Assembly (NCBI GenBank): GCA_963805505.1
Contig: CAWDUP010000007.1
Span: 1,006,654-1,070,653, forward strand
Source of the DNA: JANPBY01 sp963805505
GTDB lineage: Bacteria > Actinomycetota > Actinomycetes > DATJPE01
Reading direction: 5' to 3'
Length of the DNA: 64,000 nucleotides
Shown: positions 43,164 to 52,500 of the stretch, piece by piece
Position numbering within the stretch: the stretch's first letter is position 1
Layout of the letters: every line of letters begins with the position of its first letter
The notes under the pieces: model-generated
What the model was told of the DNA's origin: nothing
The model's database searches: none
What the model saw: the letters and a program-made list of their open reading frames with translations, nothing else
Position numbers and translations under genes: made by a program

Positions 43164-43811
43164 TCAGCGGGCCGCGACCGAGCTCCCGCCGTTGCGCCGC
43201 GTGCTCAGCACCTCGTCGAGAATCCCGTAGTCCTTGGCCATCTCGGCGGTGAGGATCTTGTCGCGCTCGATGTCGCGATGGATCTCCTCAGCCGTTCGCG
43301 AGGTGTGACGAGCGAGGATGGACTCCATCTCGTCACGCATGCGGAGGATCTCGTTGGCCTGGATCTCGATGTCGGAGGCCTGTCCCCCACCCTCGGTGTA
43401 GGGCTGGTGGATGAGGATGCGGCTGTGTGGGAGCGCGTACCTCTTGCCGGGGGTGCCGGCGGCGAGGAGTACGGCTGCCGCAGACGCGGCCTGCCCCAGG
43501 CACACCGTCTGCACGTCCGGCCCGACGAACTGCATGGTGTCGTAGATCGCCGTCATCGCGGTGTAGGAGCCACCAGGTGAGTTGATGTAGATCTGGATGT
43601 CGCGATCGGGGTCCATCGACTCCAGGCACAGCAACTGCGCCATCACGTCGTCGGCCGAGGCGTCGTCGATCTGCACGCCGAGGAAGATGATGCGCTCCTC
43701 GAAGAGCTTGCCGTAGGGGTTGTACTCACGAAATCCCTGGGCGGTCCGCTCGATGAAGCTGGGCAGGATGTAGCGCGCCTGGGGTGAGTAGTTGGTCTGA
43801 AGGGTGCTCAC
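43164..43811 (-). CDS. clpP2: ATP-dependent Clp protease proteolytic subunit 2
   Basis: The 215-residue serine protease subunit has the catalytic Ser in GQAASAAAVLL, His in RILIHQPY, and Asp in DIERDKILTAEMAKDYG. It resembles mycobacterial ClpP2 more closely than ClpP1 (QARYILPSFIE opening, LGVQIDDASADD). I chose GTG 43811 because GGAGG lies six bases upstream and the length then equals known ClpP2; ATG 43862 is in frame and touches the clpP1 stop. It pairs with ClpP1 in a mixed tetradecamer. Confidence 0.95.
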   Translation of the reverse strand: MSTLQTNYSPQARYILPSFIERTAQGFREYNPYGKLFEERIIFLGVQIDDASADDVMAQLLCLESMDPDRDIQIYINSPGGSYTAMTAIYDTMQFVGPDVQTVCLGQAASAAAVLLAAGTPGKRYALPHSRILIHQPYTEGGGQASDIEIQANEILRMRDEMESILARHTSRTAEEIHRDIERDKILTAEMAKDYGILDEVLSTRRNGGSSVAAR

Positions 43812-43861
43812 GTCGGTCCTCCGGTCGGTCACGGCGTTGATGTGCGGTGTCGGCGCGGACA

Positions 43862-44509
43862 TCAGGCGGTGCCACCGTCGCCGGTCACGTCGCCCGCGCT
43901 CGCCACCACGTGGTCGACCAAGCCGTAGGTCTTGGCGTCTTCGGCAGAGAACCAGGTCTCGATGTCAGAGTCTTCGCGGATCTTGTCGGCTGTCTGGCCG
44001 GTGTGATGCGCGATCAGGTCTTCCATCTGCCGCTTGATCAGCAAGGACTGCTCAGCCTGCTTCTGGATGAAGGACGCGGTGCCGCCGATGCCCGATGACG
44101 GCTGATGCATCATGATCCGCGTGTGGGGCAAGGCATAACGCTTGCCGTGAGTGCCCGCGCACAGCAGGAACTGGCCCATCGAGGCGGCCATGCCCATGGC
44201 GACGGTTGCCACGTCGTTCTTGACGAACTGCATGGTGTCGTAGATGGCCATGCCCGCGGAGACCGAGCCGCCCGGGGAGTTGATGTAGAGGAAGATCTCC
44301 TTGTCTGGGTCCTCGGCGGCCAGCAGCAGCAGCTGCGCGCAGATCTGGTTGGCCATCTCGTCTTCGACAACCCCCTTGACGAAGATGATCCGGTCACGGA
44401 GGAGGCGTTCGTAAACCGAGTCGCCGAGCCCGAAACTGTTGCCACCCGAGGGGGCACGGTCATCGACGAGTTCAGGAGCGGCGGTGGCCGGTGTGCGCAG
44501 GTGCGTCAT
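43862..44509 (-). CDS. clpP1: ATP-dependent Clp protease proteolytic subunit 1
   Basis: The 215-residue subunit carries Ser in GMAASMGQFLL and His in IMMHQPSSGIGG, with EDSDIETWFSAEDAKTYGLVD providing Asp. It is the ClpP1 type of the actinobacterial pair. ATG 44509 was chosen over GTG 44521 because the AGGG-type site then has workable spacing. The gene lies between tig and clpP2 in the same direction. Confidence 0.95.
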   Translation of the reverse strand: MTHLRTPATAAPELVDDRAPSGGNSFGLGDSVYERLLRDRIIFVKGVVEDEMANQICAQLLLLAAEDPDKEIFLYINSPGGSVSAGMAIYDTMQFVKNDVATVAMGMAASMGQFLLCAGTHGKRYALPHTRIMMHQPSSGIGGTASFIQKQAEQSLLIKRQMEDLIAHHTGQTADKIREDSDIETWFSAEDAKTYGLVDHVVASAGDVTGDGGTA

Positions 44510-44678
44510 GCGGTGTCTCACCCTTCAGATGGACGATCTGTTTGGACCCTAACGCCAGGACACCCCTGGCTCATCCGTCCGCGCAGCGGTGTTCGCTGAA
44601 GGGAGAACTGCGGGCCAGACCGCTTTGCGCACTTCCGGAGGCTGGTGGCTGCTTCACCCGGCCGTCCAGGCAGCTGGC

Positions 44679-45935
44679 TCAGGCGTCGGCGAGCGCGTCG
44701 AGCTCGACCGGCTTGCCGTCGGAGTCGACGACTGCTGCGGCCTCAAGGACCTTGGCCAGGGCCTTGGCGCGTACGACCTCCGCCATGATGGCGGGAACCT
44801 GACCGGCCTCGACCAACGCCTGTGCGAAGGCGTCGGGGGTCATGCCGTAGCGGGGGGCCTGCCGGATGAGGTATTCGGAGAGCTCGCCCTCCTCGGGCTC
44901 GAGCTCCTCCTTGGCCACGATCTCGTCGAGGACGAACTGCGCGGCCAAGTTCTTGCGGGTTGACTCGACGAACTGCTCACGGTGCTCGTCGTCGCCGTGC
45001 CCGTCGCCGAAGTGCGACTCGACCTCAGCGTCGACCAGCGCCTCCGGTAGGGGCACCTCCACGAGGGTCAACAGCTTCTCCAGGACGGCGTCGCGCGCTT
45101 CCACGCCCTGCTGCATCCGCTTCACCCGACCGAGCCGCTCGCGCAGGTCGTCGCGCAACTCATCGAGGGTGTCGAACTCGCTGGCCAGCTGGGCGAAGTC
45201 GTCGTCCAGCGCGGGCAGCTCTCGCTCGCGAACCGCCTTGACTGAAACCGTCAGGTCCGCATCGGCCTCGACGCCGTCGTTCAGCGGCGCGGTGAACGTC
45301 GCCTCCTCACCGGCGCTGAGGCCAACCACTACGGCATCGAGTCCGTCGAGCAGGCTCTCGCTACCCACCTCGTAGGACATCCCAGCCGCGGTGGCGTCCT
45401 CGATCGGCTCGCCGTCCCGACTTGCTGCCAGGTCGATGGTGAGGAAGTCGCCTGTCTCGGCGGGCCGTTCCACTGTCGTCAGCGAGCCAAACCTGGCTCG
45501 CAGTGCCTCGACCTGCTCGTCGACGTCGTCGTCGCTCACGCTGACCGCGTCCACCTCGATCTCCAGGCCGGCATAGTCAGGCAAGGTGATGTCGGGGCGG
45601 CAGTCGACCTCGGCCGTGAACTTCAGGTCGGTGCCGTCGGCGAACTCGGTCACGTCCACCTCTGGCTGTCCGAGAGCGCGCACCTCGTGCTCGCGGACCG
45701 CCGCGTTGTAGGCGTCTGGCAGATGAGCGTTGATCGCTTCTTCCAGAACCACGCCACGGCCGAACCGCTGGTCGATAAGGGACGCCGGCACCCTTCCTTT
45801 GCGGAACCCGGGCACCTGCACCTGGGCGCCGATGCGCTTGTAGGCCTCCTCGAGGCTGGGCTTGAGCTCGTCGAACGGGACCTCGACGGTCAGCCGTACG
45901 CGGGTCGGGCTCAGGGTCTCGACGTCGCTCTTCAC
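44679..45935 (-). CDS. tig: Trigger factor
   Basis: This 418-residue ribosome-bound chaperone folds nascent chains. The N-terminal ribosome-binding motif is VPGFRKGRVPASLI, the central FKBP-like prolyl isomerase domain begins near GDFLTIDLAA, and the C-terminal chaperone arms follow (DELRDDLRERLGRV). The start is GTG 45935. It precedes clpP1-clpP2-clpX, the common bacterial order. Confidence 0.96.
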   Translation of the reverse strand: MKSDVETLSPTRVRLTVEVPFDELKPSLEEAYKRIGAQVQVPGFRKGRVPASLIDQRFGRGVVLEEAINAHLPDAYNAAVREHEVRALGQPEVDVTEFADGTDLKFTAEVDCRPDITLPDYAGLEIEVDAVSVSDDDVDEQVEALRARFGSLTTVERPAETGDFLTIDLAASRDGEPIEDATAAGMSYEVGSESLLDGLDAVVVGLSAGEEATFTAPLNDGVEADADLTVSVKAVRERELPALDDDFAQLASEFDTLDELRDDLRERLGRVKRMQQGVEARDAVLEKLLTLVEVPLPEALVDAEVESHFGDGHGDDEHREQFVESTRKNLAAQFVLDEIVAKEELEPEEGELSEYLIRQAPRYGMTPDAFAQALVEAGQVPAIMAEVVRAKALAKVLEAAAVVDSDGKPVELDALADA

Positions 45936-46010
45936 GGTGCTTTGACGCTCCTGGTCATGGGTCTCGGTCGTTCTCGGGCTGGATCTGTGACAGGTCGATA
46001 CGTTCTGGGG

Positions 46011-46083
46011 TCGGGGCGGGGAGACTCGAACTCCCGATTTCCTGCCCCCAAAGCAGGCGCGCTAGCCACTACGCCACGCCCCG
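46011..46083 (-). tRNA. tRNA-Pro (anticodon TGG)
   Basis: The minus strand folds as a full tRNA: acceptor CGGGGCG/CGCCCCG, anticodon stem CCTGC/GCAGG with loop TTTGGGG giving anticodon TGG, and T loop TTCGAGT. The discriminator A is at 46011. CCA is not encoded, since ACCCCA follows. Confidence 0.95.
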
Positions 46084-46189
46084 GCGGGTGCGCGGCCATG
46101 CTACGGGACCGACGTACGTCGACGCGAAATCGCCAGCCGCTCGGGGCCGGGCACCCGATCGGGATCGTCTACGCTGAACCCCGCACCTT

Positions 46190-46263
46190 GCGGGTGTAGC
46201 TCAATGGCAGAGCCCCAGCCTTCCAAGCTGGCCATGCCGGTTCGATCCCGGTCACCCGCTCCA
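46190..46263 (+). tRNA. tRNA-Gly (anticodon TCC), integration target
   Basis: The acceptor GCGGGTG pairs with CACCCGC, the anticodon stem is CCAGC/GCTGG around CTTCCAA (anticodon TCC), the T loop is TTCGATC, and TCCA ends the gene at 46260-46263. The last 45 bases are duplicated at 53403-53447, which marks the gene as the attachment site of the island that follows. The left copy keeps the tRNA intact. Confidence 0.97.
46219..46263 (+). repeat. attL: 45-bp core in tRNA-Gly 3' end
   Basis: The sequence from CCTTCCAAGCTGG to CCCGCTCCA is identical base for base to 53403-53447. It starts in the anticodon loop and ends with the encoded CCA, the usual crossover region for tRNA-targeting integrases. 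Flanking bases differ outside it (g before and c after on the left; t and g on the right). Confidence 0.92.
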
Positions 46264-46416
46264 CATCGAACACGCAGGTCAACGGCCTGTGACGGTTTCG
46301 CGCCAGCCCGGAGGCAAACCTCGCGTGCCCTATCCGTGCCCCAACGGGGCCACGGCGCAAGTCCCGGTCGGACCGGGTCTTGGGGCCTTCCATGCACACC
46401 TCCCATTGGAGGGCTC

Positions 46417-47583
46417 ATGGCAAGGCGAGATTTCGGCACGGTGCGGCGGCTGCCGTCCGGGCGCTGGCAGGCGAGGTACCGCGTGCCTTCCGGCGACCGC
46501 TTCACGGCTGAGCGGACGTTCGCGACCCGCGCTGAGGCGACGTCCTACCTGGCCGGGGTGCAGTCGGACCTCGACCGTGGTGCGTACGTCGATCCGACGG
46601 CCAGCAGCGAGACGTTCGGTGACTACGCGACGACCTGGCTGGCCCAGCGCGCCGACCTCCGGCCGAGGACCGCCGAGTTGTACGAGGGACTGCTGAACCG
46701 GCACCTGCTCCCGCACCTGGGCACTGTGCCACTGGGGCGACTGACCCCGGCCGTGGTCCGCCGATGGCACGCCGGCCGGCTTCAGGCCGGGGTCGGGCGG
46801 TCGACCGTGGCCAAGGCCTACCGGCTGCTCAAGACCATTCTCAACACCGCTGTGGTCGACGAGGTGCTCGTCCGCAACCCTTGCCTGCTCCGCGGGGCGG
46901 GCAGCGAGCGGACGCCGGAGCGAGTGCCTCCTACGTTGCTCGAAGCTCATGCCCTCGCCGACGCGATCCAGCCGCGTTGGCGGATGCTCGTCCTGCTCGC
47001 GACCTGGTCCGGGCTGCGCTGGGGGGAGCTGGTCGCGCTACGGCGCGGAAGCGTCGACCTCACCCACGGCCGGCTCACGGTCACCGACCAGCTGGTGGAG
47101 ACCGCCCACGGGGTGCAGCTCGGACCACCCAAGACGGATGCCGGACGTCGCACCGTCCATCTGCCGCCGCATCTGCTGCCTGAACTCAGCGAGCATCTCG
47201 ACCGCTGGGTTGGGGCAGAGCCGGATGCGTGGCTGTTCTGCGGCCCGCTCGGTGCGCCCCTGGTCCGGCGGAACTTCACGGTCCACTGGACCCGCTGCCG
47301 GACCGAGGTGGGCCTCGCCGGCGTCCGGTTCCACGACCTCCGCCACCTCTCGGCCACGCTCGCCGCGACGACGGGGGCGACGACCCGGGAGCTCATGGCG
47401 CGTATGGGGCACTCCTCCCCGCGAGCGGCGCTGATCTACCAGCACGCCGCCGCAGACCGCGACCGAGCCGTAGCCGAGGCCATGTCAGGGCTGGTGCCCT
47501 CGACGGCCGTTGGAGTCGGCCCGACTCGATCGCGTCGTCGCCACGGAGCCGGCCCTGGCCAGCTCAGCCTGGCCGACGCATGA
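46417..47583 (+). CDS. int: Phage-type tyrosine integrase
   Basis: The 388-residue protein has an AP2-like N-terminal arm-binding domain (RRLPSGRWQARYRVPSG), a core-binding SAM-like domain (ETFGDYATTWLAQRADLRPRT), and the catalytic domain. The catalytic Arg is in SGLRWGELVAL, His-x-x-Arg in FHDLRHLSATLA, the third His in MGHSSPRAAL and the nucleophile Tyr in LIYQHA. All key residues are present, so it should be active. ATG 46417 follows GGAGGG. It sits just inside attL and is the likely driver of the island. Confidence 0.95.
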   Translation: MARRDFGTVRRLPSGRWQARYRVPSGDRFTAERTFATRAEATSYLAGVQSDLDRGAYVDPTASSETFGDYATTWLAQRADLRPRTAELYEGLLNRHLLPHLGTVPLGRLTPAVVRRWHAGRLQAGVGRSTVAKAYRLLKTILNTAVVDEVLVRNPCLLRGAGSERTPERVPPTLLEAHALADAIQPRWRMLVLLATWSGLRWGELVALRRGSVDLTHGRLTVTDQLVETAHGVQLGPPKTDAGRRTVHLPPHLLPELSEHLDRWVGAEPDAWLFCGPLGAPLVRRNFTVHWTRCRTEVGLAGVRFHDLRHLSATLAATTGATTRELMARMGHSSPRAALIYQHAAADRDRAVAEAMSGLVPSTAVGVGPTRSRRRHGAGPGQLSLADA

Positions 47584-47770
47584 ACTCCATCATGGCGACG
47601 CACTCCTCTTGCACCGAGTTCGATGCCGAGGTCGTCGAAGGCGTCGGACCAAGCCACGGGCAAGACCACCAAGACTTGCTGACTCTTCTGGCTCACGAGG
47701 TTGCCGACAACTCAGGTTGTCCCGAAACGCGGCGGCGGAAAGCGAGTCGTACGTCAAGGGGAGGCACACG

Positions 47771-48235
47771 ATGAGCCGTCGAGGCGCCGCCGCCAAGGCA
47801 CGGGACAGACGCCATCGAGCCGCGGTCGCTCTCCGGTCCCAGACCTCAGACAGATCCGCCACAGACATCCGATCCAGCGCTTCTGCCAACGAGGGCGACC
47901 ATGCCGGGCACGGTCCCGAGCCGGTGGGCGCAGATGGGTCCTCGAGCACTCCGCAGGCCTGGGCGCCACCACCGAGGACTCGACGCAGGCGGACGTCACG
48001 CAGAAGGGTCGACGCAGACCTCGACCCGCTCCGGCAGCTGGTGGTCGCTCGCGAAGCAGCCGCCCGGGACGTGGACGTCGAGGTTCGACGACTGCGTCGG
48101 TCCGGGGCCGGCTGGCCTGAGATTGCGAAGGTTCTCGGTGTCAGCCGTCAAGGCGCGCGACAGAAGTACCGGACAAGAAGTCGCTTGCAGCTGGATCGGA
48201 TCGATCACGCAGATCCATCCAGGTCCGCCACCTGA
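47771..48235 (+). CDS. Small helix-turn-helix protein
   Basis: The 154-residue protein has a long basic, disordered N-terminus (SRRGAAAKARDRRHRAAV) and a C-terminal helix-turn-helix: VRRLRRSGAGWPEIAKVLGV then SRQGARQKYR. This is the shape of small actinobacterial DNA-binding proteins with a sigma-region-4-like helix pair. Lying after the integrase, it could be a directionality factor or regulator, but nothing proves that. ATG 47771 follows GGGGAGG at seven bases. Confidence 0.65.
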   Translation: MSRRGAAAKARDRRHRAAVALRSQTSDRSATDIRSSASANEGDHAGHGPEPVGADGSSSTPQAWAPPPRTRRRRTSRRRVDADLDPLRQLVVAREAAARDVDVEVRRLRRSGAGWPEIAKVLGVSRQGARQKYRTRSRLQLDRIDHADPSRSAT

Positions 48236-48319
48236 CTCGACGTCAGTCTCACGCCAGCCCCACAGCAACCCACCCCAGCGGCGGCACGCTAACGGCACGT
48301 AGGTTCGGCTCGCTAGGAC

Positions 48320-48745
48320 TCAAGCGCCTGGCGGGAGACCAATGTCGGGTGGCAGAACCAGCAAGCCCGAAACGTCCTCACCCCCGCCCGAACTGTCCTG
48401 AACGGGAACGGTTGTTTGGAAGTGACAACTCGAACTGGGTCTCCGGTTTGGATCTCGTACAATGGTCAGGCCCCTGGACGGGTAAGCAGGACCGGAGAAG
48501 TCACTTCCGTCTCCGACTGGGGATGGCTCGCCTGCGTCTGGAAGTACGCAGATGATTCCTTCCGCGCTGGGCGTGTTCGTGACGACTCCAACGAAGGTGG
48601 TGCTGATGGACGAGCCTGTCGAGGACTGGGCGTATCGCCATAACCAAGCACAGGCGAGTGCCAGCAACACCAGCAGCACAATCCCTGTGGCCTCCACCGC
48701 CCTCCTCGCAGGACGGGAGGGTGAAACACGTTGATCTATCGCCAC
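48320..48745 (-). CDS. Small single-span exported protein of unknown function
   Basis: The 141-residue frame has a basic N-terminus (VSPSRPARRAVEA), one membrane span (TGIVLLVLLALACAWLW) and an outside domain with two cysteines (GIICVLPDAGEP, SSSCHFQTTVP) and acidic, Gly-rich stretches. I know no family. I chose GTG 48745; a GTG at 48697 is also possible. It lies opposite to its neighbours in the island. Confidence 0.5.
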   Translation of the reverse strand: MAIDQRVSPSRPARRAVEATGIVLLVLLALACAWLWRYAQSSTGSSISTTFVGVVTNTPSAEGIICVLPDAGEPSPVGDGSDFSGPAYPSRGLTIVRDPNRRPSSSCHFQTTVPVQDSSGGGEDVSGLLVLPPDIGLPPGA

Positions 48746-48916
48746 TCGGCACCCCCAGGAATGGGCCTCAACCTCGGTGCTTGAGTATGCGTCATTCGAA
48801 GGCTGCGGCGAGCGCGAATGCCGGTTATTGGTGCGCTGGCACACGCTCGGCTGCCTGAGTTGGGCCGGCTGGTGGTCGATCGAGTCAGAACCTGCTCTCT
48901 GCTTCTGGAGGTTCTG

Positions 48917-49828
48917 ATGTCTGAGTCCGCGACCGTGATGATCCCCGAGTCGATGCCCCCGTTCGGCCCCGTTCAGCTCGCTGCCGCCGGGTTCCTGGCC
49001 CGCTACTCCGGGCGCACCCGCGACGCCTACGCCTTGGACCTGAAGACGTACTTCGCTTGGTGCGCCACCCGGGGTACGGAGGTCTTCGCCATGACCCGCC
49101 CGCACGTCGAGGTGTACGTCCGTTGGATGGAGGAACAGCGCCGCTACGCGCCGGCGACCACCGCCCGGCGGCTGTCGACGGTGGCCGGCTACTACCGCTT
49201 CGCGGTCATCGACGGCTACCTGGACCGCTCACCCGCCGAATACGTGCGGCGCCCCCACGTCCCCGAAGAGTCCCAAGTCCTCGGGCTGGACCGGATGCAG
49301 CTCGGCGCGCTGGTCGCGACCGCCCGCGCCTCCACGCCGGATGAGGCCGCGCTGATCACGATGCTCGGCCTGCTCGGGCTTCGTATCGGGGAAGCCTGCA
49401 GCGTCGACGTGGAGGACATGGGCACCGAACGAGGGCACCGAACTCTGCACATCATCGGCAAGGGCAACAAACCCGCCCTCATCCCCCTGCCGGTCCCGGT
49501 CGCCCGCACCCTCGATCTCGCCGCAGCCGAACGCGCCTCCGGGCCGCTGCTGCGCACCCGCTCCGGGCGCCGCATGGACCGCAACGCCGCCTCCCGCATC
49601 GTGCACCGACTCGCCAAACGAGCCGGCATCGAGCACCACGTCGGCTGCCACGCCCTGCGCCACGCGTTCATCACCGCTGCCCTGGACGCCGGGGTTCCCC
49701 TGCGCGACGTCCAGATCGCTGCCCGCCACGCCGATCCCCGAACCACGACCCGCTATGACCGCGCCCGCGGCAACCTAGACCGGCACGCCAACTACGTCGT
49801 CGCAGCGTTCATCGCCGGCGCAGCCTGA
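48917..49828 (+). CDS. XerC/D-like tyrosine recombinase
   Basis: This 303-residue protein has a core-binding domain (ARYSGRTRDAYALDLKTYFA) and catalytic domain. Arg is in LGLRIGEACSV, His-x-x-Arg in CHALRHAFITAA, then ARHADPRTTTRYDR with the nucleophile Tyr. It lacks the arm-binding domain of the island integrase. ATG 48917 has GGAGG six bases upstream. Its 3' end overlaps the oppositely oriented next gene by 37 bases. It could serve a second, smaller element nested in the island. Confidence 0.9.
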   Translation: MSESATVMIPESMPPFGPVQLAAAGFLARYSGRTRDAYALDLKTYFAWCATRGTEVFAMTRPHVEVYVRWMEEQRRYAPATTARRLSTVAGYYRFAVIDGYLDRSPAEYVRRPHVPEESQVLGLDRMQLGALVATARASTPDEAALITMLGLLGLRIGEACSVDVEDMGTERGHRTLHIIGKGNKPALIPLPVPVARTLDLAAAERASGPLLRTRSGRRMDRNAASRIVHRLAKRAGIEHHVGCHALRHAFITAALDAGVPLRDVQIAARHADPRTTTRYDRARGNLDRHANYVVAAFIAGAA

Positions 49829-50283
49829 CCCACAGCGCTGGTGTCAGTTCCCGTCGGTGGAGACTCGGGCTGCGTGCCCGCCAGGACGTCGAGATACCCC
49901 TGCGCGGCGGCGAACAGGGCGTCGGCGCGGACCCCGAGGCGTGTCGTGTGCTCGGTCTCGTACTCCCTGGTGCGTCGCTGCAACTCGGCCAGACTGGTCT
50001 GCAGCTCGTCGTCCATGCGTGCCACGAACTCCTCCTCGCTCGGTGCAGCCAGGCCGGCAGCTGAACCGCGGCCCTCCCGGATCGCCGTCAACGCCTCATC
50101 GCGGATGCCTGCCGTCTGGTCCCAGATCAGCAGCGGGCGCACGATCCGGTGATTCCACACCGGCGCGTGTGTCGGACGCCACCAGATGCAGACCGGGTTC
50201 TTCGACGCCCTCGTCATGTCCGCCCAACGATCGGCGCCCTCGGGCCGAACCATCCACGGAACCTGCTCGACGGGAAGATCCAT
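49792..50283 (-). CDS. Hypothetical protein (163 aa) abutting the IS30 remnant
   Basis: I recognise no family. The N-terminal half is compact and Trp-rich (NPVCIWWRPTHAPVWNHR, PLLIWDQTAG), and the C-terminal half is helical and acidic (EEEFVARMDDELQTSLAEL). ATG 50283 lies within 25 bases of where the truncated transposase frame begins, so the natural N-terminus may have been lost or altered when the IS arrived. Upstream frame continuation is only antisense to the transposase. Confidence 0.5.
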   Translation of the reverse strand: MDLPVEQVPWMVRPEGADRWADMTRASKNPVCIWWRPTHAPVWNHRIVRPLLIWDQTAGIRDEALTAIREGRGSAAGLAAPSEEEFVARMDDELQTSLAELQRRTREYETEHTTRLGVRADALFAAAQGYLDVLAGTQPESPPTGTDTSAVGQAAPAMNAATT

Positions 50284-50303
50284 CCCAGCGCCTGACCGCG
50301 CCG

Positions 50304-51293
50304 GTGCGAGAGCGGTCCGTGCGGCAGCTGTGTCTGGCCGAGCGAGAAGAGATCTCGCGGGGGCTGGCCGAAGGTTGTTCGCTGCGGGTGATCGCGGCGC
50401 GGATCGGACGGGCACCGTCCACGGTCTGTCGCGAGGTCGTCCGCAATGGCGGTCGTCGGCGGTACCGGGCGGCCGCGGCGGAGGACCGGGCGTGGGTGCG
50501 GGGGTGCCGGCCGAAGGTCGCGAAGCTGGCCGCTGATCCTGCGTTGCGGGCGGTGGTCGAGGAGAAACTGGGTCTGCAATGGTCTCCGCAGCAGATCTCG
50601 GGTTGGCTGCGGGTGGAGTTCGCGGACCGGGCGGAGATGCAGGTGAGCCACGAGACGATCTACATGTCGTTGTTCGTGCAAACCCGCGGCGCGCTGCGCC
50701 GAGAGTTGGCTCACGAGCTGCGCCGAGGCCGGGTCAACCGTTACCCGCGCGGCTACTCCAGGAACAACGGGCAGGGCCGCATCCGCGACGTGGTCCACAT
50801 CTCCGAGCGTCCGGCCGAAGCCCAGGACCGCGCCGTGCCGGGGCATTGGGAGGGCGATCTGGTCTATGGCAGCGCGCACTCCTGCATGGCGACCCTGGTC
50901 GAGCGGCAGTCACGGTTCGTGATGCTGGTGAAGATCCCCGGCCGGCACACCTCTACCGAAGTGGTCCGCGCGTTGACCGACCATGTCCAGGCCTTGCCTA
51001 CGGAGCTGTTCCGGTCGTTGACCTGGGACCAGGGCAAGGAGATGGCCCTGCACCAGCAGTTCACCATCGACACCGGTATCCAGATCTACTTCTGTGACCC
51101 GAAGAGCCCCTGGCAGCGCGGCTCGAATGAGAACACCAACGGGCTGCTGCGCCAGTACTTCCCCAAGGGCCGCAGCCTCGCACCCGTCAGTCAGGACGAT
51201 CTCGATGAGGTCGCAGCACGACTCAACGGACGCCCTCGACAGACCCTCGGCTTCATGACACCGTCACAGGTCCTGGAGCAGGCGTTGCGCTGA
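50304..51293 (+). pseudogene. IS30-family transposase, 5'-truncated
   Basis: About 329 residues of an IS30-type transposase are open from GTG 50304. The HTH (LAEREEISRGLAEGCSLRVI) and the DDE domain are intact: Asp in HWEGDLVYGS, Asp in TWDQGKEMA, Glu in NENTNGLLRQYFPKG. IS30 transposases usually carry some 55-70 residues before LAEREE; here the sequence upstream is unrelated, and no ribosome site is visible. The right end CTGACCGGTTGAGATCACC follows the stop, but no inverted copy is found on the left, so the left end is deleted. Confidence 0.75.
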
Positions 51294-51424
51294 CCGGTTG
51301 AGATCACCGGCATTCGCGCTCGCCCGGTCCTCATCCCTCACGCCGATGTCCTACGATCCGAAGCCCAGTGGGACGGGGTGTGCCCGACCCACGTTGACCA
51401 GCAGCCTCGTCAGAAGTGAGCGAC

Positions 51425-52345
51425 ATGACTCCGTCCAGTCAGAGCGTCGTCCTGATCAACGGCTTTGGCGTGCTCTTCGTCGTCTTGAACTCGTTCGGGT
51501 TGGGCCTCAGACTCCCGATCGGTGAGCTGCTGGGGCAGGCCCTCGCTCATCGGAGGATTGCCGGATGGCTCCTAGTGATCAATTTCATCGTCATACCGGT
51601 CGTCTTCGTCGGCTATCTGCTGACGATCGCCTCGTCGATCCCCGACGAGATCAAGGTCGGGTTCTGTGTCGCGGCCCTGTGCGCCGGCATGCCCTTCGCT
51701 CCCATCCTCGCCAAACTGGGCAAGGCCGATGTCAGCATTGCCACCACGCTATTGGTGATCTTGACCTTCGGGACCATCATCGCCCTCCCGATCGGGTTGC
51801 CCCTGGCGGTCGATGCCGTTGACATACAGCTCACGGTCTCAGTGTGGGATGTGGCGTGGCCATTACTGCTCTTCCTGCTCCTGCCGCTTGTTCTTGGCTG
51901 CGGCTTCAGGGTCTGGTGGCCGGACCTCACGCCGCCGTTGACACAGTGGACAGTCCGGGTGGCCATCCTCTGTCTGCTCTTCAACGTCAACTTCACGCTG
52001 GTGGCGTACTGGGATCTGTTCGTCCAGGAGTGGGGAACGAAGAGCTACATCGCTGCCATCGCTGGCCCATTCATAGGCCTCGGATGCGGCTACCTGCTGG
52101 TTTCCGGTCTTCGGGTCAAGGACCTGGCCGTCAGGCACGCGGCCGAGACGACCACGGCAATGCGCAACATCGCCCCGATGCTGCTGATGATGATTTTCCC
52201 CTTTGCCGCCGATCCACTGGTCACGGTGTCGATCACCATCCTCAACACGATCGGCATCACGGTCGTCTTGCTGTTCGTGCTGGCGTGGAGGCGCTCTGCC
52301 ACGCCGACCTCCTCGACGAAGGTGAGCTCACCCTCATCTCCGTAG
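51425..52345 (+). CDS. BASS/SBF-family (bile acid:sodium symporter-like) transporter
   Basis: The 306-residue membrane protein has nine to ten spans and resembles the BASS superfamily: FCVAALCAGMPFAPILAKLG, then AETTTAMRNIAPMLLMMIF at the conserved crossover region. Members move organic anions or metalloid-type solutes with Na+ or H+; the substrate here is unknown. I chose ATG 51425, with GTG 51416 as alternative. It is cargo of the island, downstream of the IS30 remnant. Confidence 0.72.
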   Translation: MTPSSQSVVLINGFGVLFVVLNSFGLGLRLPIGELLGQALAHRRIAGWLLVINFIVIPVVFVGYLLTIASSIPDEIKVGFCVAALCAGMPFAPILAKLGKADVSIATTLLVILTFGTIIALPIGLPLAVDAVDIQLTVSVWDVAWPLLLFLLLPLVLGCGFRVWWPDLTPPLTQWTVRVAILCLLFNVNFTLVAYWDLFVQEWGTKSYIAAIAGPFIGLGCGYLLVSGLRVKDLAVRHAAETTTAMRNIAPMLLMMIFPFAADPLVTVSITILNTIGITVVLLFVLAWRRSATPTSSTKVSSPSSP

Positions 52346-52474
52346 GGGGACGCATAGGTGCCGATATGCATCGCCTCATGACGATCTGCGCGAACCGTGC
52401 CGACTCCATCAGCAGCGAGGTCGCCACAACGCACGGACTAACACCGCCAAGCTCCAGTCCGTCCGAGGGCCCCG

Positions 52475-52494
52475 TGGTATCGATCGTGATACCA
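52475..52494. promoter_or_regulatory. Palindromic operator before the toxin-antitoxin pair
   Basis: TGGTATC and GATACCA form a perfect inverted repeat around a six-base spacer, ending six bases before the antitoxin ATG at 52501. The right arm also holds the only -10-like AT-rich stretch nearby. This fits autoregulation by the ribbon-helix-helix antitoxin. Confidence 0.72.
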
Positions 52495-52500
52495 TGGCGC

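Noticed and set aside
50284..50415. Longer N-terminus for the unknown 163-residue protein
   Set aside because: Those codons are antisense to the transposase and give Arg/Ala/Pro-rich sequence.
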